This document shows positions 5,293-10,769 of a DNA stretch of 31,938 nt, piece by piece (positions within the stretch are counted from its first letter, which is position 1; every line of letters begins with the position of its first letter). The translations under genes and the position numbers were made by a program. The notes under the pieces are model-generated. The model made no database searches. It was not told where the DNA came from and saw only the letters and a list, made by a program, of their open reading frames with translations. This stretch comes from a virus: the IMG/VR virus record IMGVR_UViG_3300036398_003287, positions 1 through 31,938 of that record. One strand, given 5' to 3'.

Positions 5293-5334
5293 ATCATACC
5301 ATATAGATCGGCAAATGCAAGAGGAAATCTTTAG
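5293..5334 (-). promoter_or_regulatory. promoter P10, weak sigma70 with good sigma28-type
   Basis: Minus strand: TTGCAT (5315-5320), 16 bp, TATGAT (5293-5298); TAAAG (TAAA 5330-5333), 17 bp, GCCGATCT (5305-5312). The sigma70 -35 is poor while the TAAA/GCCGAT pair is intact. Confidence 0.65.
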
Positions 5335-5348
5335 AAAAATTTTTTAGA

Positions 5349-5431
5349 CGTAAAGCGTTGTAGCATAAGTAGTTACGTCGAGGCCGGCGGCGCCCGCTCG
5401 CCCTAAGTGCTTATGCACAAAGGGTTTGCGG
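5349..5431. repeat. intergenic double-palindrome element R4
   Basis: Left unit CGTAAAGCGTTGTAGCATAA...GTTACGTCGA, core GGCCGGCGGCGCCCGCTCG, right unit CCTAAGTGCTTATGC. Between the stop at 5439 and P10. Confidence 0.8.
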
Positions 5432-5438
5432 AGAGCTT

Positions 5439-5669
5439 TTATTCGAAGTCTACGAAAATTACTTGATTGTAGCCGCGAGGCTTAATCTTGAAACTATCGC
5501 CATAATCTTCGGTTTCTGCCTTTACGCCCGTAAACCCGGCCAATTCCTTAGCCTTCTTCACAATGCTACGCTGCGAAGCGTCACGCTTGGGAATAAACTC
5601 GTAACGGTTTACCCAGCCGTAGTTAGCCTCGCCACCAAAAAGATCCGTATGGGTCACAACGCACTTCAT
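5439..5669 (-). CDS. 76-aa hypothetical protein
   Basis: Begins MKCVVTHTDLFGGEANYGWV; GGAG lies 7 nt upstream of the ATG at 5669. The LFGGEANYGWVNRYEF...RSIVKKAKELAGFTG layout is a beta-hairpin followed by a helix and a basic strand region; similar small proteins occur in other phages. Second gene of a two-gene unit from P11. Confidence 0.75.
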   Translation of the reverse strand: MKCVVTHTDLFGGEANYGWVNRYEFIPKRDASQRSIVKKAKELAGFTGVKAETEDYGDSFKIKPRGYNQVIFVDFE

Positions 5670-5680
5670 GCTCAATCTCC

Positions 5681-5884
5681 TTACAGGCTCACGGTTTCAG
5701 AACGAAAAGAACACACACTTAGGCCACTAGCAGCCACAACAGTATCCAACATATCACCGATCAGTTCTGCTCTTTCCATAGCAGTTGACGTATCGCGATC
5801 AGCAACTTCCAACACAAACTCTTGGTCGATTGACTGTTCGCCATTCTCGTTTTCAACCACAATATCAAAGAAGCGGTACTTCAT
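5681..5884 (-). CDS. 67-aa hypothetical protein
   Basis: Begins MKYRFFDIVVENENGEQSID; GAGG lies 5 nt before the ATG. The pattern DREVADRD...AMERAELIGDML suggests two strands then a helix. No family recognised. Precedes the 76-aa gene with an 11-nt gap. Confidence 0.75.
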   Translation of the reverse strand: MKYRFFDIVVENENGEQSIDQEFVLEVADRDTSTAMERAELIGDMLDTVVAASGLSVCSFRSETVSL

Positions 5885-5910
5885 ATGATCCTCTCTTTCA
5901 GATATAGACT

Positions 5911-5952
5911 AGTTTATACTACTAAGATCGGCTTGTCAAGCGGTTATCTTGA
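5911..5952 (-). promoter_or_regulatory. promoter P11, interleaved sigma70 and sigma28-type (register A)
   Basis: Minus strand: TTGACA (5934-5939), 17 bp, TAAACT (5911-5916); GCCGATCT (5925-5932) with TCAAG about 16 bp upstream. An A/T tract (AAAAAAATTTTTT) lies farther upstream, like an UP element. Confidence 0.7.
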
Positions 5953-5966
5953 AAAAATTTTTTTGA

Positions 5967-6051
5967 TGCAAACCCTTATGAGATAACGAGTTAGGACAAA
6001 TTTTCGCCGCCCGCCTCGTCCTAAGTCCTTTGGTGGTAAGGATTTGTGTCG
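5967..6051. repeat. intergenic double-palindrome element R5
   Basis: Left unit GCAAACCCTTATGAGATAAC..GTTAGGAC, core TTTTCGCCGCCCGCCTCG, right unit CCTAAGTCC...ATTTGTGTC. Between the stop at 6054 and P11. Confidence 0.7.
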
Positions 6052-6053
6052 AA

Positions 6054-6308
6054 TTATTCTCCGCCGTAATAATCTTCGCCTAGCGGGGTGTCATCACCAT
6101 AATATCCATAATCCTCATCGGTTCCCCATCCTGCGGAAGCGAGGCCACTCTCATGATCCCCATCCATACTATCATCATACGAATCATCCCAACTGTTCTC
6201 CAATTCATCCGCGTCAACTTCCCCGTAGTGAAAATCGTTGTAATCGTCGTAGTTCATATCGTCCTCGCAAGAGTTATCGGGATCATAGCACGGGTCAGGA
6301 TGGCTCAT
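6054..6308 (-). CDS. 84-aa highly acidic protein, MSxPDPxYD type
   Basis: Begins MSHPDPCYDPDNSCEDDMNY and is almost entirely Asp/Glu/Tyr/Gly/Ser, with repeated DDYxDxxY text and no hydrophobic core. The opening is shared with the 28-aa protein at 9674-9760 (MSCPDPLYD...). GAGG lies 8 nt before the ATG. Likely intrinsically disordered; a DNA-mimic or Ca2+-binding role is only a guess. Confidence 0.7.
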   Translation of the reverse strand: MSHPDPCYDPDNSCEDDMNYDDYNDFHYGEVDADELENSWDDSYDDSMDGDHESGLASAGWGTDEDYGYYGDDTPLGEDYYGGE

Positions 6309-6330
6309 TTCTTTTTCCTCTTTACTAGTG

Positions 6331-6367
6331 TTATCGGGATTCTATCCTAAAAACTTTAGGCTGTCAA
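6331..6367 (-). promoter_or_regulatory. promoter P12, interleaved sigma70 and sigma28-type (register B)
   Basis: Minus strand order is TTGACA (6362-6367), TAAAGTTT (6351-6358), TAGAAT (6339-6344), CCCGATAA (6331-6338). TAAA to CCCGATAA spacing is 16; TTGACA to TAGAAT is 17. The sigma28-type -10 abuts the sigma70 -10 on its downstream side, the reverse of register A. Confidence 0.75.
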
Positions 6368-6370
6368 GCC

Positions 6371-6568
6371 CTATTCCACAATCCACGTTTCGCCGTTTTC
6401 ATCCATCATCTCGACAGGGGCAAAATCATCCACACAACCCACAACATCTGCCCAATCCCAAAAGTTGACTTCCACGCCGGGGTCGTCAATAGGCTCGACC
6501 ATAGGCTCAATCGTACCGTCTTGGGCCATTTGATCCAGAATCAAGTTGATTTCTTCGAAAGAATACAT
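6371..6568 (-). CDS. 65-aa acidic hypothetical protein
   Basis: Begins MYSFEEINLILDQMAQDGTI and ends ENGETWIVE. The frame is open to 6817, but that extension would cover promoter P13 and repeat R6; GGAAGTCAAAA before the ATG at 6568 supports the short form. Helical N-terminus, then Pro/Asp-rich text with FWDWADVVG. Function unknown. Confidence 0.7.
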   Translation of the reverse strand: MYSFEEINLILDQMAQDGTIEPMVEPIDDPGVEVNFWDWADVVGCVDDFAPVEMMDENGETWIVE

Positions 6569-6605
6569 TTTTGACTTCCTTTGGGGTTTCACTTGTGATA
6601 CTCGA

Positions 6606-6647
6606 ATTATACATAGTATATCGGCCAAGTCAATAGCGTATCTATAA
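6606..6647 (-). promoter_or_regulatory. promoter P13, interleaved sigma70 and sigma28-type (register A)
   Basis: Minus strand: TTGACT (6628-6633), 16 bp, TATAAT (6606-6611); GCCGATAT (6618-6625) with TATAG in place of TAAAG 17 bp upstream. Confidence 0.65.
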
Positions 6648-6670
6648 AAAATCCAAAAAAAATTTTGTTG

Positions 6671-6756
6671 ATGTAAAGTGTTGCAGTATAAGGAGTTACG
6701 ACGCGGCGGGCGGCGCGGCCTCGCCCTAAGTCGTTTAGCGACAAGGCTTTGCGTCA
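6671..6756. repeat. intergenic double-palindrome element R6
   Basis: Left unit TGTAAAGTGTTGCAGTATAA..GTTACGACGC, core GGCGGGCGGCGCGGCCTCG, right unit CCTAAGTCG...TTTGCGTC. The stop codon of the 103-aa gene lies at its right edge. Confidence 0.75.
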
Positions 6757-7065
6757 ATTTCCTACGACCATGCCATCCATAAAAGGATAGGATTTGTCGT
6801 TGATTTTCACAAACCATTCAAAATTCTTTTGATACACATAACGTGGGCTATACTGGTTGATACGATCCTTAGTGGTCAGAGTTTGCCAGCCGCCACTATT
6901 CAGCGTATAGGTACCATCTTCGTGAATCTTGACCACATAGGTACTGTGCAGCATAATCCCAACCGAGCCATCATGCAGAATTTCCGCATAGGTATTATTA
7001 CCAACCTTGCGACGAGTAGCATTACGCTTGCCGCGAACCATAGTAACCGCTTCGGCGTGTGTCAT
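6754..7065 (-). CDS. 103-aa conserved phage protein, NTYxE...TLNSGGWQT type
   Basis: The core is RRKVGNNTYAEI...HSTYVVKIHEDGTYTLNSGG, then WQTLTTKDRINQYSP. This combination is a familiar uncharacterised phage domain that is all-beta by pattern (alternating strands ending in a TTKDRIN turn). AAGGG lies 9 nt upstream of the ATG at 7065. It sits alone between P14 and R6. Function unknown. Confidence 0.8.
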   Translation of the reverse strand: MTHAEAVTMVRGKRNATRRKVGNNTYAEILHDGSVGIMLHSTYVVKIHEDGTYTLNSGGWQTLTTKDRINQYSPRYVYQKNFEWFVKINDKSYPFMDGMVVGN

Positions 7066-7100
7066 TTTGTTTTCCCTTAGTGTTTATTGATACGATTAGG

Positions 7101-7128
7101 ATTTTACTAGATAAACTTTATTTGTCAA
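7101..7128 (-). promoter_or_regulatory. promoter P14, sigma70-type with partial sigma28-like -35
   Basis: Minus strand: TTGACA (7123-7128), 16 bp, TAAAAT (7101-7106). TAAAGTTT sits inside the spacer as in register B, but no GCCGATAA follows. The TGA stop of the upstream gene (7125-7127) is within the -35. Confidence 0.65.
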
Positions 7129-7412
7129 GCACTATTTCTACGCATATCATTATCCTGACCAAGAGCGGAGAAGTTGACCATATCGGTACTTGAAGAAAGA
7201 TTTTCGATCTGCTCCAGAACCTCAGCAACACCAGAAAAGTCTAGCCAGCCGATAACATTATTCGTGACAGGAGTGGTATAGTCGAGATCGCCATCTTTAC
7301 CAATAACAGCAACCTCGAAAAGCCCATTCTTTCCACCATATGACCCAAGATGAGAAACCACACTAGCCCCATAACCATTATCAAACTTATAGATTTTTTG
7401 ATAGTTAGACAT
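7125..7412 (-). CDS. 95-aa conserved phage protein, FDNGYGASVV type
   Basis: Begins MSNYQKIYKFDNGYGASVVS; the FDNGYGASV...HLGSYGG..GLFEVAV...TPVTNNVIGWLDF string is a recurring small phage family, likely all-beta with a C-terminal helix, of unknown function. AAGGA lies 9 nt upstream of the ATG. The ATG overlaps the TAA of the upstream gene. Confidence 0.8.
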   Translation of the reverse strand: MSNYQKIYKFDNGYGASVVSHLGSYGGKNGLFEVAVIGKDGDLDYTTPVTNNVIGWLDFSGVAEVLEQIENLSSSTDMVNFSALGQDNDMRRNSA

Positions 7413-7545
7413 TTTTCTTTTCCTTCATTTCCTTATAAAGTTTTTCCAGAAACTTGACTTGAGCCAAAGCACGGCATGTTTCCTGCTTCATTCTGGCTTC
7501 TGTTTTCTGAAATCCGCTTACTGGCTTCTTCTTCGTTTTCATCAT
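7405..7545 (-). CDS. 46-aa basic helical small protein
   Basis: Begins MMKTKKKPVSGFQKTEARMK and ends YKEMKEKKNV. Very Lys-rich and helical. AGGAG lies 4 nt before the first ATG (7545) and 7 nt before the second (7542); either could be used. The longer frame to 7590 covers the promoter. Translationally coupled to the 95-aa gene by overlap. Confidence 0.6.
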   Translation of the reverse strand: MMKTKKKPVSGFQKTEARMKQETCRALAQVKFLEKLYKEMKEKKNV

Positions 7546-7561
7546 CTTTCTCCTACACTCG

Positions 7562-7603
7562 ATTGTATAGTATAGATCGGCAAGAGTCAAGCATAATCTT
7601 TAG
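7562..7603 (-). promoter_or_regulatory. promoter P15, interleaved sigma70 and sigma28-type (register A)
   Basis: Minus strand: TTGACT (7585-7590), 17 bp, TACAAT (7562-7567); TAAAG (TAAA 7599-7602), 17 bp, GCCGATCT (7574-7581). Confidence 0.75.
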
Positions 7604-7620
7604 AGGATTTTTATTTTGTT

Positions 7621-7705
7621 CGTAAAGTATTGCCGCATAAGGAGTTACGTCGAGCGGGGCGGCGCCGGCTCGCTCTAAGTCTTTTAGCAGTAAGGGTTTA
7701 GGTTC
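7621..7705. repeat. intergenic double-palindrome element R7
   Basis: Left unit CGTAAAGTATTGCCGCATAA..GTTACGTCGA, core GCGGGGCGGCGCCGGCTCG, right unit TCTAAGTC...TTTAGG. Between the stop at 7730 and P15. Confidence 0.8.
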
Positions 7706-7729
7706 AGTTTTTTGTTCAGTGGTGAACGA

Positions 7730-8071
7730 TTATTCATCGCTCCCCTTGAACGCAAACGGTGAAACTTCCTCATCACAAGCCAGAATCGCACCATATTGGT
7801 GAGCAAGAGCCTCAACCCGTTCCTTTGAACCCGGCTTTCCAGCCTTTACGATCATGGTATCCTCACCACCCACAAATCGCGGATCGGACTTCTCTTTCTT
7901 CACTTTGCCAAGGTTGCGAAGTGCCTTGCGGTTGAACTTCAAAACCTTTTCACTCTTGATCGGCCCATACTCACCATCCGCAAGAGAGGGTTGGTGGGGA
8001 ATCGCAATCCCGAGAAAGCACATACGAGCCTGTTTCTTAGCGTTTTCGATAATCTCAAATTTCTGTTTCAT
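7730..8071 (-). CDS. 113-aa hypothetical basic protein
   Basis: Begins MKQKFEIIENAKKQARMCFL; AAAGGG lies 5 nt before the ATG at 8071. The centre is Lys-rich (KVLKFNRKALRNLGKVKKEK) and the C-terminal part reads as strand-turn-helix with KAGKPGSKERVEALAHQYGA. No family recognised. Single-gene unit. Confidence 0.7.
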   Translation of the reverse strand: MKQKFEIIENAKKQARMCFLGIAIPHQPSLADGEYGPIKSEKVLKFNRKALRNLGKVKKEKSDPRFVGGEDTMIVKAGKPGSKERVEALAHQYGAILACDEEVSPFAFKGSDE

Positions 8072-8094
8072 GTTTTCCCTTTCGTGTTGGTCTG

Positions 8095-8124
8095 ATTCTA
8101 GCAAAACTCTTTGGTGAGTGTCAA
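8095..8124 (-). promoter_or_regulatory. promoter P16, sigma70-type only
   Basis: Minus strand: TTGACA (8119-8124), 18 bp, TAGAAT (8095-8100). No CCGATA partner. Confidence 0.65.
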
Positions 8125-8127
8125 GCC

Positions 8128-8316
8128 CTACTTTGAATAATTGTAGGCATCCAAACCCAACTTGCGACGAATCACGCGAATCGTTTCCAGATCCTCAATG
8201 AGCATCTTGGTCAGATTCTCACTTACTCCGCTTTCCACCAGAGAAGCCATATTTTGCTCACTGGTTTTCAGCAGAGCAGCCACAACGATTTCTTCACTCA
8301 CAGTCAACTTTTCCAT
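8128..8316 (-). CDS. 62-aa helical hypothetical protein
   Basis: Begins MEKLTVSEEIVVAALLKTSE and is amphipathic helical throughout, with a basic RVIRRKLGLDAYNYSK end. GAGAG precedes the ATG. Stop TAG just upstream of P16. Function unknown. Confidence 0.7.
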   Translation of the reverse strand: MEKLTVSEEIVVAALLKTSEQNMASLVESGVSENLTKMLIEDLETIRVIRRKLGLDAYNYSK

Positions 8317-8343
8317 CTTTCACTCTCTCTTTCTGTACCAACT

Positions 8344-8372
8344 ATTCTACCAAACTTTTCCCGCCTCGTCAA
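8344..8372 (-). promoter_or_regulatory. promoter P17, sigma70-type only
   Basis: Minus strand: TTGACG (8367-8372), 17 bp, TAGAAT (8344-8349). AAAAGTTT lies in the spacer, but no CCGATA follows. Confidence 0.6.
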
Positions 8373-8392
8373 CCCCTATTTCGGGGGAAGCC

Positions 8393-8599
8393 TTAGATTT
8401 TCCAGTGTGAAAACTTCAGCGTGAACACCTGATTAGGATACTTGCTAGCGATATACGCTTGTGCAGTTTCCTTCCGATTGTCGGAAGCCGAAACACCCTG
8501 AACAACCGTACCGTTGATAATCACACTCCACACACGACGCTTACGAATCTTCGGGAGGCTAGCAATCAAACCGTTCACACTCATAACCTTTTCCATCAT
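8393..8599 (-). CDS. 68-aa hypothetical protein
   Basis: Begins MMEKVMSVNGLIASLPKIRK; GAGAG lies upstream of two adjacent ATGs (8599 and 8596). The body (VWSVIINGTVVQGVSASDNR...AYIASKYPNQVFTLKFSHW) looks like a compact alpha/beta domain that may bind nucleic acid, judged only from its basic N-terminal part. Function unknown. Confidence 0.7.
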   Translation of the reverse strand: MMEKVMSVNGLIASLPKIRKRRVWSVIINGTVVQGVSASDNRKETAQAYIASKYPNQVFTLKFSHWKI

Positions 8600-8626
8600 C
8601 AACTCTCTCTTTCTTTCTTATGCTGA

Positions 8627-8668
8627 ATTATACCTTAATTATCGTCAAAAGTCAAATGGAATCTTTAG
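8627..8668 (-). promoter_or_regulatory. promoter P18, interleaved sigma70 and sigma28-type (register A)
   Basis: Minus strand: TTGACT (8650-8655), 17 bp, TATAAT (8627-8632); TAAAG (TAAA 8664-8667), 17 bp, GACGATAA (8639-8646). Confidence 0.75.
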
Positions 8669-8684
8669 AAAATTCTCGGATTTT

Positions 8685-8716
8685 CCCTAAGTCCTTATTT
8701 GGCCTAGAGTTGCGCC
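8685..8716. repeat. truncated copy of the double-palindrome element (R8')
   Basis: A single unit CCTAAGTCCTTATTTGGCCT..GTTGCGCC without its partner, 70 bp from full copy R8. The stretch between them (8717-8769) shows no gene; it includes a short frame ending TIPSVHCAT that is not convincing. Confidence 0.5.
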
Positions 8717-8769
8717 GACCCGCTTCGTTTAGGTAGCACAGTGGACAGATGGTATCGTGAGAAATCGCT

Positions 8770-8854
8770 CGTAAAGCGTTGCTATCAAACAACTTACGGC
8801 AAATTTTGCGGCGCCGGCTCGCCCTAAGTCTTTATGTGTCAACCACTTAGGTTA
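8770..8854. repeat. intergenic double-palindrome element R8
   Basis: Left unit CGTAAAGCGTTGCTATCAAA..ACTTACGG, core TTGCGGCGCCGGCTCGC, right unit CCTAAGTCTTTATG...ACTTAGG. Directly follows the stop of the 25-aa gene. Confidence 0.8.
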
Positions 8855-8929
8855 AGAGTTAATCACCCAAGCAACCACACAACCGAAAGCAAAGGATACA
8901 GAAAGCACTACCTTATCGTAAAGATTCAT
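8852..8929 (-). CDS. 25-aa single-span membrane peptide
   Basis: MNLYDKVVLSVSFAFGCVVA then WVINS: almost wholly one hydrophobic helix. AAGGA lies 8 nt upstream, and the ATG overlaps the TAA of the preceding gene (TAATG). Fourth gene of the unit from P19. Confidence 0.45.
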   Translation of the reverse strand: MNLYDKVVLSVSFAFGCVVAWVINS

Positions 8930-9036
8930 TATTTCTTCCTTACTGGAAAAACAAGATCACAAACAAACCAAGAACAACCAATACCAACAACAAATCCCAC
9001 ACCCATCCACATCCAATCTATATTTAGATCGACCAT
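8929..9036 (-). CDS. 35-aa single-span membrane peptide
   Basis: Starts MVDLNIDWMWMGVGFVVGIG, continues CSWFVCDLVF and ends basic (PVRKK). One Gly/Val-rich hydrophobic helix with a basic C-terminus. AAAGGA lies 8 nt before the ATG. Coupled to the 25-aa peptide; such pairs sometimes act in membrane or lysis functions, which is a guess here. Confidence 0.5.
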   Translation of the reverse strand: MVDLNIDWMWMGVGFVVGIGCSWFVCDLVFPVRKK

Positions 9037-9051
9037 CCCTGATTCCTTTCT

Positions 9052-9258
9052 TTAATCCTTTTTATATCCTACGAGCCACCTAGTACCATCCTCATCCGTA
9101 CGAATAAATCCATCGGATTCAAACCCTGCGTCACTCAATTCCTTTTCGGCCATTCGCTTCACTATAGTATCACCTACAGCCAGGACAGCACAAACCACGC
9201 CCATGATAACTATACCAACCATAAACAGGAAAATCATCGTGATTAGTTCAGGACTCAT
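9052..9258 (-). CDS. 68-aa membrane protein with cytoplasmic tail
   Basis: Begins MSPELITMIFLFMVGIVIMG; one transmembrane helix continues to about residue 28, followed by an acidic/basic soluble tail (ELSDAGFESDGFIRTDEDGT). The start at 9258 is chosen because ATGA overlaps the stop of the upstream gene. Function unknown. Confidence 0.65.
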   Translation of the reverse strand: MSPELITMIFLFMVGIVIMGVVCAVLAVGDTIVKRMAEKELSDAGFESDGFIRTDEDGTRWLVGYKKD

Positions 9259-9446
9259 TTGGTAAGATTCCAAGTATAGACGTTATCGTTCACCTTTACG
9301 CATCTTACATCAGAGATCGGCAAATGTCCAGTACGAACATTAGAGCAATCTGGAAAGAACTCTCGCACAATCTTATATGCTTCAAGCGTATTCTTAGCAC
9401 GAACGAAACCAACAGCCGAACCATTCTGATAAACTTCCAAAGTCAT
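9255..9446 (-). CDS. 63-aa hypothetical protein
   Basis: Begins MTLEVYQNGSAVGFVRAKNT; GAGG lies about 9 nt before the ATG at 9446. The longer frame to 9470 would start at the predicted transcription start, leaving no ribosome site. Compact alpha/beta pattern with a helix AYKIVREFF. First of the four-gene unit from P19. Confidence 0.7.
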   Translation of the reverse strand: MTLEVYQNGSAVGFVRAKNTLEAYKIVREFFPDCSNVRTGHLPISDVRCVKVNDNVYTWNLTK

Positions 9447-9476
9447 CTTCTTTTCCTCTTTCTTTCTCATACCATT

Positions 9477-9505
9477 ATTCTACACTACTAATATCGGCTT
9501 GTCAA
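9477..9505 (-). promoter_or_regulatory. promoter P19, sigma70-type with CCGATA only
   Basis: Minus strand: TTGACA (9500-9505), 17 bp, TAGAAT (9477-9482), with GCCGATAT (9491-9498) in the spacer. No TAAAG at the expected upstream position, so the sigma28-type half is incomplete. Confidence 0.75.
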
Positions 9506-9544
9506 GCCTAGCCACATGAATTTTTTCAGATTTTTTATTTTGCG

Positions 9545-9628
9545 TTGTAAGTCTATATGTAGCATATACTTACGTCGAATTTCGCGGCGCCGGCTCGCCC
9601 TAAGTGCTTACGCAGCAACTACTTACGT
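9545..9628. repeat. intergenic double-palindrome element R9
   Basis: Left unit GTAAGTCTATATGTAGCATA..ACTTACG (itself a good hairpin, ATATG-TAG-CATAT inside GTAAGT/ACTTAC), core TTCGCGGCGCCGGCTCGC, right unit CCTAAGTGCTTACGC...ACTTACG. The right unit supplies the TAG stop of the 30-aa gene. Confidence 0.85.
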
Positions 9629-9711
9629 TTACTATTCATATCCTTAAGAATAGCAACAATCATAGCCAATTCGTTACTCGTCTGATTCGGATTCATCATA
9701 TTCCCTTTCAT
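9619..9711 (-). CDS. 30-aa hypothetical peptide overlapping the 28-aa gene
   Basis: MKGNMMNPNQTSNELAMIVA then ILKDMNSKRK. AAAGGG lies close before the internal MM, so the real start may be at the second or third Met. Overlaps the acidic 28-aa frame in another frame. Stop is in repeat R9. Confidence 0.4.
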   Translation of the reverse strand: MKGNMMNPNQTSNELAMIVAILKDMNSKRK

Positions 9712-9760
9712 CTTCTTCGAGCCAATCAGCATAATCATACAGTGGGTCAGGGCAACTCAT
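9674..9760 (-). CDS. 28-aa acidic peptide, MSxPDPxYD type
   Basis: MSCPDPLYDYADWLEEDERE then YDESESDE. Shares the MSxPDPxYD opening and acidic nature with the 84-aa protein at 6054-6308, so the two are likely paralogues, this one much shorter. GGAG lies about 7 nt before the ATG. Confidence 0.5.
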   Translation of the reverse strand: MSCPDPLYDYADWLEEDEREYDESESDE

Positions 9761-9781
9761 CTCTTTTCTCCTTTACTTCTT

Positions 9782-9817
9782 ATATCGGTATTATACAGGA
9801 AAATCTTTAGGGGTCAA
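9782..9817 (-). promoter_or_regulatory. promoter P20, interleaved sigma70 and sigma28-type (register B)
   Basis: Minus strand order: TTGACC (9812-9817), TAAAG (TAAA 9806-9809), TATAAT (9790-9795), ACCGATAT (9782-9789). TAAA to ACCGATAT 16 bp. The TGA in the -35 is the stop of the 58-aa gene. Confidence 0.75.
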
Positions 9818-9990
9818 TACTGAACATTTGTTTTTTCTAGAATAGAATCTAAATGAATTTCCCCATTCTCTACAACCCACCCATATTCCTTAGTAGGTGT
9901 ATACGTCCCAAGATAATATTTCCCATCACTATATCCCTCGTATCCAACCCCAAATCCCATGAACGTGATAGCCAAAATCATATCGTACAT
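9814..9990 (-). CDS. 58-aa hypothetical protein with hydrophobic N-terminus
   Basis: MYDMILAITFMGFGVGYEGY then a soluble part SDGKYYLGTYTPTKEYGWVV...LEKTNVQY. The N-terminal 16 residues are hydrophobic and could be a weak membrane anchor. GAGAGG lies before the ATG. Driven by P21. Function unknown. Confidence 0.55.
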   Translation of the reverse strand: MYDMILAITFMGFGVGYEGYSDGKYYLGTYTPTKEYGWVVENGEIHLDSILEKTNVQY

Positions 9991-10016
9991 TATAGCCTCT
10001 CTTTCTTATACATACA

Positions 10017-10045
10017 ATATCGGCTAATCCCCATACATACTTTAG
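10017..10045 (-). promoter_or_regulatory. promoter P21, sigma28-type without a sigma70 -35
   Basis: Minus strand: TAAAG (TAAA 10041-10044), 16 bp, GCCGATAT (10017-10024). At the position where TTGACA should be the sequence is GGGATT, so only the sigma28-type pair is intact. This is the best single argument that the pair is a functional promoter on its own. Confidence 0.6.
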
Positions 10046-10059
10046 AGATATTTATTGGT

Positions 10060-10142
10060 CATAAACCCTTACTGCATAAGTACTTAGGACAAATTTTGCG
10101 GCGCCGGCTCGCCGTAAGTCCTTTATTCACAACACCTTACGA
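10060..10142. repeat. intergenic double-palindrome element R10
   Basis: Left unit CATAAACCCTTACTGCATAA..ACTTAGGAC, core TTGCGGCGCCGGCTCGC (same as R8), right unit CGTAAGTCC...CCTTACG. The right unit supplies the TAA stop of the gene at 10137. Confidence 0.8.
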
Positions 10143-10334
10143 TGCGTGAACAAACACTTCCTTAGAGGGTTGGCCTACTGAACAAATGGTCACAAGCCAA
10201 TTCTTCCCACTACCATCTTCAGGCCGAATACCATTCACAAGCCCCTTAACAGGCTTACAGTCGTGATTCACAAGAATAATCTCACGACGAGTACGCATAG
10301 ATTCCACAATCCAATTCAAAGAATAGACGCTCAT
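10137..10334 (-). CDS. 65-aa hypothetical protein
   Basis: Begins MSVYSLNWIVESMRTRREII and continues LVNHDCKPVKGLVNGIRPED; alternating strands with a Gly/Lys loop. AGGG lies 6 nt before the ATG. Function unknown; the basic patch could fit nucleic-acid binding. Confidence 0.7.
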   Translation of the reverse strand: MSVYSLNWIVESMRTRREIILVNHDCKPVKGLVNGIRPEDGSGKNWLVTICSVGQPSKEVFVHAS

Positions 10335-10359
10335 TTGTTTCCCTAAGTTATCTTATGCC

Positions 10360-10388
10360 TAATCGATCAATACTATACAAACGTTTAG
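10360..10388 (-). promoter_or_regulatory. possible promoter P22, degenerate
   Basis: Minus strand: TAAA (10384-10387), 16 bp, ATCGATTA (10360-10367), with TATAGT (10372-10377) between, as in register B. No TTGACA-like -35 is visible. Confidence 0.4.
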
Positions 10389-10534
10389 AGGATCGTACCA
10401 TCACCACGAATACGATACATGATACCACCGATACTATACAGGCTAATACCCTCGCCCATATGCTGAACAAACGTAGCCGAGTAACCGTGTCGAGCAACCA
10501 ACCTGCGAATCGTATTTTGCACTTGGATTGTCAT
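10385..10534 (-). CDS. 49-aa hypothetical protein
   Basis: MTIQVQNTIRRLVARHGYSA then TFVQHMGEGISLYSIGGIMY...GDGTIL. Basic N-terminal helix followed by beta strands. AAAAGGA lies 7 nt before the ATG. Driven by P23. Confidence 0.55.
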   Translation of the reverse strand: MTIQVQNTIRRLVARHGYSATFVQHMGEGISLYSIGGIMYRIRGDGTIL

Positions 10535-10560
10535 TTGTTTTCCTTTTCTCTTGTGTTCCT

Positions 10561-10597
10561 ATTATACAGTATCGGTTATGTGTTTGTCAAGCGTTAG
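10561..10597 (-). promoter_or_regulatory. promoter P23, sigma70 plus imperfect sigma28-type
   Basis: Minus strand: TTGACA (10585-10590), 18 bp, TATAAT (10561-10566); ACCGATAC (10569-10576) with TAACG in place of TAAAG 16 bp upstream. Confidence 0.7.
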
Positions 10598-10740
10598 TTT
10601 TTCATACTCTCAAAAAACTTCTTTACGCTTTCATCATTCATTCTCATATCCTTATTCACAATCGGCATAGCATATGCCTTTTCACGAATCTCAAGATTCT
10701 TGATTCTCTTACTTGCATTCTTCATAGTCTTATTCATCAT
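10594..10740 (-). CDS. 48-aa basic hypothetical protein
   Basis: MMNKTMKNASKRIKNLEIRE then KAYAMPIVNKDMRMNDESVK...SMKN. Met/Lys-rich helical peptide. Two adjacent ATGs (10740, 10737) follow a GAGAGAAAGAAG leader. Driven by P24. Confidence 0.5.
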   Translation of the reverse strand: MMNKTMKNASKRIKNLEIREKAYAMPIVNKDMRMNDESVKKFFESMKN

Positions 10741-10769
10741 CTTCTTTCTCTCTTTCTTTCTTACTTCTT

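Noticed and set aside
6569-6817. N-terminal extension of the 65-aa protein
   Set aside because: The extension would translate promoter P13 and the repeat R6 (Arg/Pro-rich text); a ribosome site supports the start at 6568.
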